Shown piece by piece: positions 9,701 through 17,699 of a stretch of 64,000 bases of DNA. Both the position numbers and the translations under genes were made by a program. A model generated the notes under the pieces. The model ran no database searches. It was given only the letters and a program-made list of their open reading frames with translations, and was not told where the DNA came from. The stretch spans positions 1,876,001 through 1,940,000 of the forward strand of contig NZ_CP027806.1 of NCBI RefSeq assembly GCF_003353065.1, given 5' to 3'. Positions within the stretch are counted from its first letter, which is position 1. Each line of letters starts with the position of its first letter. The DNA comes from Cyclonatronum proteinivorum (GTDB taxonomy: Bacteria > Bacteroidota > Rhodothermia > Balneolales > Cyclonatronaceae).

Positions 9701-11589
9701 TCAGCCTGGTACTGCTGGGTTATATCAATAGCCGTTGCTGCCATATATGCCGGTTTTCCCTCATCATCGTGTAACAGCACACCGCTCATGAGCATAGGGA
9801 AGGTAGAGCCGTCACGGTGTTTATGCCATACGAGGGTGGGTTCAAAGGTACCGTTTTGGGTCAGTTTGCTGATAAGTTCACTAACATGCTGCAGCTGTTC
9901 AGGCGTATGGCAAAGGGACATGTAGCCGCCCTCTAATTCATTTGCTGCGTATCCGTGTATATCTGCGAAAAAGCGGTTGGTGTAAATGAAGCGGCCGTTT
10001 AGGTCGGCAATAGCCTCACCGTACACGGCTTTATCAGCAATTTTTTTGAACCGCTCGAGCTCGTATTCGGCTACTTTCCGCTCATTTACGTCGTAGCTGA
10101 ATCCGAACCAAACAATAGTACCGTCTTCCTTTTGTTCCGGCGTAGCGTTACCCTCAGTCCAGATAATTTTATTGTCAGGGGTTATAACCCGAAAAGTACA
10201 CTGCCATCCGGATAAGGTTCTGGCTGATTCCGCAACACTGTCCCTGAAGTGGGCTGCATCGGCGGGGTGAATAGCCTTCAGAACCGCTTCGGCATCGCGC
10301 GCGGCCTCTTCATGCGTAACGCCGTAATATTCCATCAGACCCTCGCTGACAAAAGGAAATGTGTGTGTGCCGTCAGGGTTGAGCTGATAGATAAAAAGCA
10401 CCCCGGGCAGATGTTTGCTGAATTCCTGCAGTTTGAGCGCTGCATCATCCCGTTCGGCTTCCAAAAGCTTGCGGTTGGTTATGTTGCTTGCAATACCGTC
10501 AATACGAATGGGCTTCCCGTTTTCATCCCGTATCAGGGTTGATTTGTCAAGAATCCAAATGACACTGCCATCCGGTCTTATCACCCGTGCTTCCCGGGAT
10601 GAAAATCCCTTATCAAAAAGAGTTTCAAAACTCTCATCCAATGTATGTAAATCCTCGGGGTGAACCGTTTCGCGCCAAAGATCAGGGTTTTGGTAGAATG
10701 CTTCAATTGGGTACCCGTACAGCTGCTCGGCTTTTGGACTGAGAAAATGAATACGGTAATCCGGCAGCATTACCGACCAGACCACATCATCAAGGTTATT
10801 CAGAATACTGTTTAGACGCTCACTGTTTTCCTTTAGCGCCCTTTCCGCGTTTCGCTTTTCGGTTACATTTCTGCTAAAAAAAGAAACCCCCGTAATGATA
10901 CCGTTTTCATATATGGGATTAGCCGAAAACTCAATGTGAATATATGTTCCATTGAGGGTGACCCTGTCTTCTTCTGTGAAACGCTCCCCGGCAAGACCGC
11001 GGTCGTAACGTGCTTTCCATGCGGACTGTAATTCAGGCGGCAGCGAGGAGAGTAAATTCGAATTACACTCCAGTTTTACACCGAAAGTCTTTTCAAATTC
11101 ACGCTGAAATGTTGCGTTGATGTACTGTATCTCGTATTTGCGGTTGATGGACCAAATACTATCCAGCGTACTGTCAAGCACCGCATTGAGATGGGCTTCG
11201 GCTTGTTGCTGCCGCTGTTTCTGAATTTTTTGACGGCTTGCGTCCAGAAACAGGGTTATAAAAAAATCCGGTTCATCGGAATACGCATGAATCTGATACC
11301 ATTTGCCGAGTGGCGTGCTAAATTGCTCGAAATGCTGCGCTTCTCCCCCTGTTGCAATATTGCCGTAAAAACCGATCCAATTAAAAGGGTCGTCTTTAAT
11401 AGCGGGTATGACCTCTGTGACCCGATTATTCAGTACCTGCGCTTTGGTTAAACCGGTGATGCGTTCAAAAGTGTCATTAATCTCAGTAAAGATGTAATCA
11501 CAAGGTGTGCCGCTCTCATTCAGGATAATCTGATGTTTTGCGTAGCCCATGATGGGGCTTTCTAAAAGAGCTTGCGGCAGGTCTGACAT
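6673..11589 (-). CDS. Soluble sensor histidine kinase with about 11 tandem PAS domains
   Basis: Giant cytosolic histidine kinase of 1638 residues. I count eleven PAS units, most followed by the PAC ending typical of these proteins (e.g. FFSRNVTEKR, AVKENITERK). Well-conserved examples are VVITDVAGNITYVNPTFTEL and VISVQGYNRDREVIYWNEAS. The C-terminus has the dimerisation/phospho-acceptor helix FTHIVSHNLR (histidine about 1421), then N-box LLTNGIKFR, G1 VEDNGLGID and G2 GSKGMGLFI. No transmembrane segment or periplasmic domain is present. It probably integrates several intracellular cues (redox, light or small ligands; cofactors not predictable). It forms an operon with the receiver gene, which overlaps its end by 32 bases. 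Confidence 0.92.
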   Translation of the reverse strand: MSDLPQALLESPIMGYAKHQIILNESGTPCDYIFTEINDTFERITGLTKAQVLNNRVTEVIPAIKDDPFNWIGFYGNIATGGEAQHFEQFSTPLGKWYQIHAYSDEPDFFITLFLDASRQKIQKQRQQQAEAHLNAVLDSTLDSIWSINRKYEIQYINATFQREFEKTFGVKLECNSNLLSSLPPELQSAWKARYDRGLAGERFTEEDRVTLNGTYIHIEFSANPIYENGIITGVSFFSRNVTEKRNAERALKENSERLNSILNNLDDVVWSVMLPDYRIHFLSPKAEQLYGYPIEAFYQNPDLWRETVHPEDLHTLDESFETLFDKGFSSREARVIRPDGSVIWILDKSTLIRDENGKPIRIDGIASNITNRKLLEAERDDAALKLQEFSKHLPGVLFIYQLNPDGTHTFPFVSEGLMEYYGVTHEEAARDAEAVLKAIHPADAAHFRDSVAESARTLSGWQCTFRVITPDNKIIWTEGNATPEQKEDGTIVWFGFSYDVNERKVAEYELERFKKIADKAVYGEAIADLNGRFIYTNRFFADIHGYAANELEGGYMSLCHTPEQLQHVSELISKLTQNGTFEPTLVWHKHRDGSTFPMLMSGVLLHDDEGKPAYMAATAIDITQQYQAEKLLSDAQKQLTNISDNLPDGLVYQILTNPDSSSRRFTYISAGVELMHGLSAKEVLADANTLYGQMLPEDGAKLKAMEEEAINKMSVFQCEYRIKHPNGGIRWFYASSSPRLQPNGDILWDGIEIDITEKKKAEEELVRLSQAVEQSPASVVITDVAGNITYVNPTFTELTGYSLEEALGQNPRILKSGNQPQSFYKELWDTITSGRTWKGELLNHKKNGESYWESATISPIKNDKGEITSYLAVKENITERKRADEALQKSEEKYRIVADNTYHWEFWELPTGELIYNSPACERVTGYTAAEFTANPELLIDILHPEDRAHYKNHRAKTWNMPEPDRCEFRLFHKNGTLRFIEHVCQPVFDKDGTFRGVRGTNLDVTSRKHIETKLKESEKRFREIFEKMPVISVQGYNRDREVIYWNEASEKLYGYTRAEALGNKLDELIIPSEGREQVFRDISNWIDNNEPIPSAELRMQKKNGTPVYVYSNHVLIYNMQGEAELYCIDIDLTELKEKERNLRLSEARYRSIIQVSRTGAWEYNFETDELWCSPEYFKMLGYTGTEFKADEFNFSLWESLVHPDDLQSARTIARNYIEGGMIGTYESYFRMIHKDGHSVWVWSRGQNLPSATGSSSNIILGVHIDITEIREAENKLRDSELYHRSLLQTIADLVFVLDKEGTFLDFKAPQDADLYMPPESIIGANVNDSFPKEVAEKQMLHTRLALSSGKLQSFEYELNIKGKPRYYNAVTTAFGSNRVITTVRNITDYKDKLDEIKSLLDIEEKQSKRLRDFTHIVSHNLRIHTANILGIFMMLEMEEPELYKLQYLQMLKESAENLDETITHLNKVLDMRQIQELNPEIIELREFVNKAFGSVNQIAERSKVRLINEVEKETIIKTVPPYLFTILLNLLTNGIKFRSSSDKTFVKVSAMKKAKHMYIYVEDNGLGIDMDRHKHKLFGMYKKFHNDRGSKGMGLFITKNQVEALGGEITVESELNKGTTFIIILPYEKNQGSLPH

Positions 11590-11722
11590 TAAGTAAATAA
11601 CAACATGAAAATTCGCTGAACACTGCTGGGGGCCTGAGGGCAGTATTAATTTTTATATTGATTGTAACTTACATTTGTAAAACGAATATGTCAATGAGTA
11701 ATGACGTGACCCTGTACTTTTT

Positions 11723-13942
11723 TCAGACACGAAAACCGGTTTCCAACCTGCCCGTCAGCAAAGTAAATGCGCCCTTGGGCTTAACAGGCTGACCAATTTC
11801 ATCAGGGTAGCTGAAGTCGGCCGGGGTAAAGCTGAAGGTGCATTCTCTCGTTTCTCCGGCCTGAAGCGGCACTTTCTCAAAATGCCGTAGCTGTTTAACC
11901 GGTCTTGAAATACGCCCGAAAGCCTGTGATACAAACCAGAGCACCGTTTCACAGCCACTACGGTTGCCCGTATTGGTGACTTCAACCCTGGCGGTATAGC
12001 GTGTTTCCCCGTTAATGTTCTCCGCTTTAAGGCTGAGTCCGCTGTATGAAAACGCGCAGTAGCTCAACCCGGAACCGAAGGGAAACAAAGCTGTTGCTTT
12101 TGTGCCTTGCTGAATCTGATTGGCAACGTTAGGGTCAAAGAAGTAGATGTTGCTCTGTTTGTGATGATAGGGCAGGTGATGGTTCGGCCATTTGGGATAG
12201 GAAAAGGGCAGGCGTCCGGATGGGTTAACCGTACCGCTGAGTACCGTTGCTATGGCTTTAGCCCCTTCAAACCCGGGAAGACCGGCATGCAGTACAGCCG
12301 AAGTGCTTTCGATGGATTCCGTAATCAGGCGCGGACGTCCCTGAATAAGCACCAAAATAAGCGGCGTTTCGGCTCTCCCCAGCAACGCTATGGCATTGCG
12401 CTGAAAGGCGGGCAGCCGCATATCTGAAATATTGCCCACATACTCACAATAAGGCTCTTCGCCCCCGGCATAGATAAGGGCATCGAATGCGGACAGCTGT
12501 TTCAGGAAAGCTTTTTGTTTTGGGGATGAAGCCTGTTCAAGCCCGGCAAGCACATCATCCGAAAAGACCACAATTTCTGCATCGGGGAATTCCTTTTGGA
12601 GCGCGGTTTCTATGGTGTGCATCTTCTCAGGAAAGCGCTCTTCTTCGCCGCCCTGCCAGGCGATGGTCCAGCCGCCGCAAAGGTTGCGTTTGCTTTTTGC
12701 TGAAGGGCCAAACAGCGCGATTCGCTTTGGGGATTGCAGCGGCAGGGTGTCGTGCTCATTTTTGAGCAGGACGATGGACTCCTGTGCCGCCTTCAGCGCT
12801 TTGGCGCGGCTGTCTGCGCGCCCGATTCGTTCGAAGCGGTCGTTACGCGGAAACGGATTTTCGAACAGCCCCAAATCGAACTTGAGTTTCAGAATCCGCC
12901 GGACGGATTCGTCAATGCGGGCTTCGGTAATTCGTCCGCTCTCCACAAGTTCGTGCATGGATTTGTTGAAATCCAGGGTGAGGGGTGTCATGCACATATC
13001 TATACCCGCCATCACACTTTGATAGGTTGCTTCTGTGAAGTTTTCGGCGGTAAAGTGGAAATTCATCAGCTTGCGCACATCGTCCCAGTCGGTAACGACA
13101 ACGCCATCGAAGCCCATTTCTTCGCGCAGCAGCCCGGTAATGATTTCATGGGAGGCATGAACGGGTACACCATTTACTTCGCCGCTGTTCAGCATGATGG
13201 TGCGTAAACCGGCATCAATCGCATGCTGAAAAGAAATCCGGTGAAATTCGTGAATTTGCTGCATCGGGATGAGCGCCGGCGTGCGGTCCCACCCGGAGCG
13301 GGGGTCGGAGTAGCCGAGAAAATGCTTGCCCGTAGCGGATACTTTATAGGGGGCGATTTCGTCATTCTCCTGCATGCCGCCGACAAAGGCCGTACCCAGT
13401 TTGGAAGCCAGCAGTGGGTCTTCTCCGTAGGTCTCATAAAAGCGCGGCCACTGTGGGTTCAGCCCCAGGTCAAGCACAGGTGAAAAGCACCAGTGATGAC
13501 CAATATCCGCGCATTCGAGGGCGGTAATGCGCCCGGTATTGCGGGCATGTTCGGGCTCAAAAGTTGCCCCAAGGTTGATACCCTGCGGGAAAACGGTTGA
13601 CCCGCTCAGGTAGGTTGCCCCGTGAATGTGATCGATACCATATATAATGGGAATGCCAAGCCGGCTTTCTTCTGCGGCTATGCGCGTGAGGCGGTCCATG
13701 AAACCAAACCAAACATCGGCCTCAACCGCCTCCCCGTTTAAAAATGATCCGATGTGATGGTTCAGAATCAGATTCCGCGCCTTCTTTTCATTAAGCACAA
13801 TATCGCGCTGTTCGCCGGTTGTGTTGATGAGGGTGACATCAAGCTGCGTCATCTGACCGATTTTTTCGGACAGCGTCATGCGTTTGAGAAGGTCTTCAGT
13901 TCGTGCCTGTGCCGGTAGCGCAGGGTTTTGATAAGGCAGCAC
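11723..13942 (-). CDS. Glycoside hydrolase family 3 without signal peptide
   Basis: GH3 beta-glycosidase of 739 residues, paralogous over its full length to the secreted GH3 at 1570. Motifs: TGKHFLGYSD (about 205-214), nucleophile motif VVTDWDD with D285, KNEHDTLPL, and the C-terminal Fn3-like domain (FGSGLSYCAFS, VTNTGNRSG). The frame opens with GTG at 13942 and has an in-frame stop 15 bases upstream, so there is no room for an export signal. It probably acts in the cytoplasm on imported disaccharides. It lies 53 bases behind a LacI-type regulator on the same strand and may be co-transcribed with it. The GTG start is the least certain point. Confidence 0.9.
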   Translation of the reverse strand: MLPYQNPALPAQARTEDLLKRMTLSEKIGQMTQLDVTLINTTGEQRDIVLNEKKARNLILNHHIGSFLNGEAVEADVWFGFMDRLTRIAAEESRLGIPIIYGIDHIHGATYLSGSTVFPQGINLGATFEPEHARNTGRITALECADIGHHWCFSPVLDLGLNPQWPRFYETYGEDPLLASKLGTAFVGGMQENDEIAPYKVSATGKHFLGYSDPRSGWDRTPALIPMQQIHEFHRISFQHAIDAGLRTIMLNSGEVNGVPVHASHEIITGLLREEMGFDGVVVTDWDDVRKLMNFHFTAENFTEATYQSVMAGIDMCMTPLTLDFNKSMHELVESGRITEARIDESVRRILKLKFDLGLFENPFPRNDRFERIGRADSRAKALKAAQESIVLLKNEHDTLPLQSPKRIALFGPSAKSKRNLCGGWTIAWQGGEEERFPEKMHTIETALQKEFPDAEIVVFSDDVLAGLEQASSPKQKAFLKQLSAFDALIYAGGEEPYCEYVGNISDMRLPAFQRNAIALLGRAETPLILVLIQGRPRLITESIESTSAVLHAGLPGFEGAKAIATVLSGTVNPSGRLPFSYPKWPNHHLPYHHKQSNIYFFDPNVANQIQQGTKATALFPFGSGLSYCAFSYSGLSLKAENINGETRYTARVEVTNTGNRSGCETVLWFVSQAFGRISRPVKQLRHFEKVPLQAGETRECTFSFTPADFSYPDEIGQPVKPKGAFTLLTGRLETGFRV

Positions 13943-13995
13943 TACAATAAAATCTTAAATATAAATGGTATTCCCGCGGTATGGCGGGGGTTTGC

Positions 13996-15051
13996 TCAGA
14001 CCAAAGTCTTATATGGGTTTTTGAAAATGCGGCTCAGAGAAGTTGTGCTTTCCCGCACGCTCAGGCTCACCGGCACAAGGCTGATGTAACCGGTATGTCG
14101 TGCGCTGCTTTGTTCTTTGAGACGATTGATAATAATCTCAATGGTTTTCTGTCCCAAGCTGTCGTAAGGGGTGTGGACCGACGAAAGGGTAGGGGTATAA
14201 AGGTTACAGGTCGGCAGGTCGTCATATCCTGCAATGGCGACATCATTTGGTATGATGAGTCCGTCACGGATGGCATTGTGCATGAATCCGACAGCCATGC
14301 TGTCGTTGGTACAAAAAATGGCCTCGGGTTTCACAGGGGCATCTTTATAATTATAATATCCTGCCTTTCCCTTGGCGAAGGAATAATCCCCGCAGTATTC
14401 CCAAACAAGGCTAAGGTTATCTGAAGCATTGATATAATCTAAAAATCCGTTTTTCCGGAGCATGGCTTCTGACTTGTTAATAGGACCTTGAATGACCCCC
14501 AACTTCTGATACCCGCGCTCTTCGAAATGCTTTGCAACCAAATGTCCGCCGCGGTAGCTGTCGAAGGTGACGGTATCCATAACAGGGCTTGCTATCGGCG
14601 CAATGGAAACCAGCGGGAACTCAGCCGGAAAGCTATTGAGCAAAACTTCATACTCAGCCTCACCATAATCCGGCATAAAGATGACCGCTGCATCAAAATG
14701 GGTTTTACGCAGCTCACTCACGATTTCGTCAGGACTGTCTGAAGTATGCGTCACACTCATCAGACTAACACCGGCATTGGTGTCTTTGGCAGCGAGGTCG
14801 AAGCCTTCAAACAGCGAAGCAAAAAACTCACCGGTGTAATGCCGTGTGACAATGGCAATCTGAATGGTATTCCGCAGCTCAATGGGGGTGTGTATAGATG
14901 AAACGGGGTAATTAAGCCTGTAGGCGCTTTCATAAATCCGTTTCTCATTTTCTTTGCTGATTTTCCCGGTGCGGGTAAGTGCCCGGGACACCGTTGAAAT
15001 GGACAGACCGGTGTCTTCGGCGATGTGTTTGAGGGTTACTTTTTTTATCAT
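13996..15051 (-). CDS. LacI/GalR family transcriptional regulator
   Basis: Sugar-responsive repressor of about 351 residues from the ATG at 15051. An upstream in-frame ATG at 15096 would add 15 residues before the DNA-binding domain and is less likely. The helix-turn-helix reads VTLKHIAEDTGLSISTVSRA, followed by the hinge region and a periplasmic-binding-like effector domain (IFCTNDSMAVGFMHN, DVAIAGYDDLP). It precedes the cytosolic GH3 on the same strand and is divergent from the CBM/T9SS gene, so it probably controls these sugar genes. A TGCAAA-AAA-TTTGCA inverted repeat 41 bases before its start could be its operator. Confidence 0.92.
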   Translation of the reverse strand: MIKKVTLKHIAEDTGLSISTVSRALTRTGKISKENEKRIYESAYRLNYPVSSIHTPIELRNTIQIAIVTRHYTGEFFASLFEGFDLAAKDTNAGVSLMSVTHTSDSPDEIVSELRKTHFDAAVIFMPDYGEAEYEVLLNSFPAEFPLVSIAPIASPVMDTVTFDSYRGGHLVAKHFEERGYQKLGVIQGPINKSEAMLRKNGFLDYINASDNLSLVWEYCGDYSFAKGKAGYYNYKDAPVKPEAIFCTNDSMAVGFMHNAIRDGLIIPNDVAIAGYDDLPTCNLYTPTLSSVHTPYDSLGQKTIEIIINRLKEQSSARHTGYISLVPVSLSVRESTTSLSRIFKNPYKTLV

Positions 15052-15091
15052 AAGCAACGAATTCGAATGCGTGAAAATGGATCCATAATAT

Positions 15092-15106
15092 TGCAAAAAA
15101 TTTGCA
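15092..15106. promoter_or_regulatory. Candidate LacI-type operator (perfect inverted repeat)
   Basis: TGCAAA, three A, TTTGCA: a perfect 6-bp inverted repeat with a 3-bp spacer, 41 bases upstream of the LacI start and in the divergent control region shared with the T9SS protein gene. Its role is inferred from position only. Confidence 0.35.
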
Positions 15107-15297
15107 TAAATGCCAATACGATTTTCTGCGAATAGAGGTGTGATTGTTTGGGCAGCACAGTTTTTTTCGGATTTGGGGCATAAATTTCACGTAAATGCAA
15201 AAAATGAATGGTTTTTTTGTTGTAGGAGCAACGATGATTGGTAGACATCATTGATGTTTTTGGTACCTGTATGCTAATTCATTTTGCATGATTCTGA

Positions 15298-15324
15298 TTG
15301 CTTTAGGCTTTTTTCTTTAGTTTG
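15298..15324 (+). promoter_or_regulatory. Possible Bacteroidetes-type promoter for the T9SS protein gene
   Basis: TTG at 15298 and TAGTTTG at 15318, 17 bases apart, resemble the Bacteroidetes TTTG / TAnnTTTG promoter pattern. It would start transcription about 150 bases before the ATG at 15487. Weak evidence. The rest of the 15.1-15.5 kb gap shows nothing else. Confidence 0.3.
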
Positions 15325-15486
15325 CTAAACTCTTCCACTTATTTCAGTAGCATTGTGGGGGATGGCTGAGTTAAAGTGCGGAATAATTTTCTAATGTGTG
15401 CAAACTCAGGAAAAGTATTTGCAGGGCTAATAAAATTCCAATATCTTAAAAGCGTTTCCAGAATTACAAATAAACCTCATTTAGTT

Positions 15487-17217
15487 ATGAAATCATTTTA
15501 TACACAAAGCCTCAGAGCATTATGTGCTATGTTGCTGATCGCAGGCCTGAGTTTCGGTGCTGCACAACAGGCTGACGCCAGACAAGACAATGTCATTATT
15601 AACGGCGATTTTAGCTCCGGTCTCGACTCCTGGACGCCTTTCGTTGCAGATTTTGCCGGCGTTTCAGCCGATTTTAGCGTAATTGATGGCGAAGCAGCCA
15701 TTACCAATATTTCCGGTGCCGGCGGAGAAGTATGGTATGTTCAGTTCAATCAAATTTTGACAGAATCGCAGGTTTCTTCCCTGCAGATGGGACAGAACTA
15801 CAAAATTCAGTTCGACGCACGCTCAAGCGAAGACGGACGTCAGCTTCGCTCCTATTTCGGGGAAGAAGCTGGCGGGTTTGCCAGCATTAATATTGCTGAT
15901 TTCAACCTGACCACTGAAATGCAGACCTATGAAACAGTCTTTACCGTTGACACCACTTACCCGCTGATGAAGCTTGGTTTTGAAATGGGTTTCAGTAACG
16001 CTGACGTTTTCATTGACAATGTTTCAATGGTAGCAACTGAAGAAGAGCCAACCCCTCCGGGCGGACTTACCCTGCCGGTAACATTTGACGATCCGGATAT
16101 CGATTACGGTTTGTTCGATTTTGAAGGCGCAATCTCTGAGATCGTCACCGATCCTACTGACCCTGCCAATATGGTTGTGCAAACGCTCAAGCCTGAAGGC
16201 GCTATCTTCTTTGCAGGTACAACGGTAGGCGACCCTGACGGATTTGCAGAAGCCATTCCGTTTACACCTGAAGAAACAACCATGAGTGTTCGCGTGTGGT
16301 CACCTGTTGCTGGTATTCCTATTCGCGTCAAAGTTGAAAACTCAAATGATCCCACTGTTTCTGTAGAAGCAGAAGTGGTTAACACTGTTGCCGAGGATTG
16401 GGAATTGCTCGTATTCGATTTTGCAAATCAGGCACCTGGTACAGCTCCTATTAACTTCGCAAGTACCTACAACAAGTTTACCATTTTCTTTGACTTCAAT
16501 TTTGAAGATGAAGCTGTTGAGCGTACGTACTTCTGGGATGATATTGCCTTCGGTGGCGAAGGCGTAATTGTTCCACCGGCAACACCAATCGGTTTTGTAG
16601 CACAAAATAACATTAACGGCGAACCTGTTGGCTCTGGTGAAATGTTCCTTGCTGCGGGTCCAAACAACGTTGAAAATCCAAATGTTGAGTATCGCTTGTA
16701 TTACGCGCGTACCGCAGACGACGTTGAAAATCCGATTGAAGAAGCCAACGAGTACGAATTTGGTTCAACTCCAGGTGACGGAGACGGCGTAAATGCATTC
16801 GGTTTCAACATCACCGGTCTCGATCCGGGTACAAGCTACACCTTCTGGCTGCATCAGTATAACAGCAGCACCGACCTGTTTTCTGAGCCGGCTGTTGCAA
16901 CGGAAGTATCCGGTGGCGAAGGTACAAGCGTTGAGGAACCCGGTGAATTGGTTCGCGATTTCCACCTCAGCCAAAACTACCCGAACCCGTTCAACCCAAC
17001 AACAATGATCGAGTTCGCCGTACCTGAAGCTACGGAAGTAACCCTTGAAGTATTCTCTATCAACGGTCAGCGCGTTGCTACGCTTCTTAACGGAAGTGTA
17101 CAGGCCGGTCAGCATAGCGTAAGCTTCGACGCGACCAACCTCTCAAGTGGTATTTACCTATACCGTCTGCAGGCTGGCAGTGAAGTGATGATGCGTCAGA
17201 TGACCCTCATCAAATAA
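15487..17217 (+). CDS. Secreted carbohydrate-binding-like protein with T9SS sorting domain
   Basis: About 576 residues from the ATG at 15487, which gives a proper signal peptide (ALCAMLLIAGLSFGAAQQADA). Longer in-frame starts from 15376 would place 37 unrelated residues ahead of it. After cleavage comes a CBM4/9-like jelly-roll module (NVIINGDFSSGLDSWTPF), a second beta-rich module (about 220-355), and a fibronectin-like section. The C-terminal type IX secretion sorting domain has NYPNPFNPTT, VFSINGQRVATL, SSGIYLYRL and ends QMTLIK. It should be exported by the T9SS and attached at the cell surface or released. No catalytic domain is visible, so it probably binds polysaccharide. Its position beside LacI and GH3 genes supports a glycan role. 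Confidence 0.85.
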   Translation: MKSFYTQSLRALCAMLLIAGLSFGAAQQADARQDNVIINGDFSSGLDSWTPFVADFAGVSADFSVIDGEAAITNISGAGGEVWYVQFNQILTESQVSSLQMGQNYKIQFDARSSEDGRQLRSYFGEEAGGFASINIADFNLTTEMQTYETVFTVDTTYPLMKLGFEMGFSNADVFIDNVSMVATEEEPTPPGGLTLPVTFDDPDIDYGLFDFEGAISEIVTDPTDPANMVVQTLKPEGAIFFAGTTVGDPDGFAEAIPFTPEETTMSVRVWSPVAGIPIRVKVENSNDPTVSVEAEVVNTVAEDWELLVFDFANQAPGTAPINFASTYNKFTIFFDFNFEDEAVERTYFWDDIAFGGEGVIVPPATPIGFVAQNNINGEPVGSGEMFLAAGPNNVENPNVEYRLYYARTADDVENPIEEANEYEFGSTPGDGDGVNAFGFNITGLDPGTSYTFWLHQYNSSTDLFSEPAVATEVSGGEGTSVEEPGELVRDFHLSQNYPNPFNPTTMIEFAVPEATEVTLEVFSINGQRVATLLNGSVQAGQHSVSFDATNLSSGIYLYRLQAGSEVMMRQMTLIK

Positions 17218-17306
17218 AACAGAACGTTTGTGACAAGACAGACAGACAAAAAGGATTGCAAAGCTCAAGACAGATTGGTTGATTGATAAACCTTGACAAT
17301 CCTATT

Positions 17307-17347
17307 AAAGGCTTCCCCTCAGGAATGAGAGGAAGCCTTTTTTTATT
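17307..17347 (+). terminator. Rho-independent terminator of the T9SS protein gene
   Basis: Ten-base stem AAAGGCTTCC / GGAAGCCTTT extended by CTCA/TGAG around a GGAA loop, followed by seven T. It is 90 bases past the stop codon. Confidence 0.92.
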
Positions 17348-17699
17348 TTTGTACGCCTCACATTAAAGCAAGCGAGTTCCGGGACTTACTTGTTTGGCTG
17401 GTGTACAGGGCAACAAGCATGCAAACTATGCTCACACGATAACGCCTTTTGATTATGTGATAACAGGTTTCGTGCTACAGTAAGATCAATCAATTGATTG
17501 TATGGAGCCTGTCGGCAGATAATAGCTTGCGCGATAGTTTCAGCTGTAAAAGACACAACCTGATACAAAGTGGACAGGCGGTTAGATTGGAAACAAACTC
17601 ACCGTATTGTTTCTCAGATTCTTCTAAGAGAATACCGATGACAGGGTTAGTAACAAGTCAACCTAAATTTAGAGCCTTTAGCGTTACCGTACGTCCGGC
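17348..17699. other. Gap with no recognised feature
   Basis: Convergent gap between the T9SS protein gene and the PH-domain operon. Short reading frames here resemble nothing and lack start signals. I see no RNA or repeat. Confidence 0.5.
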
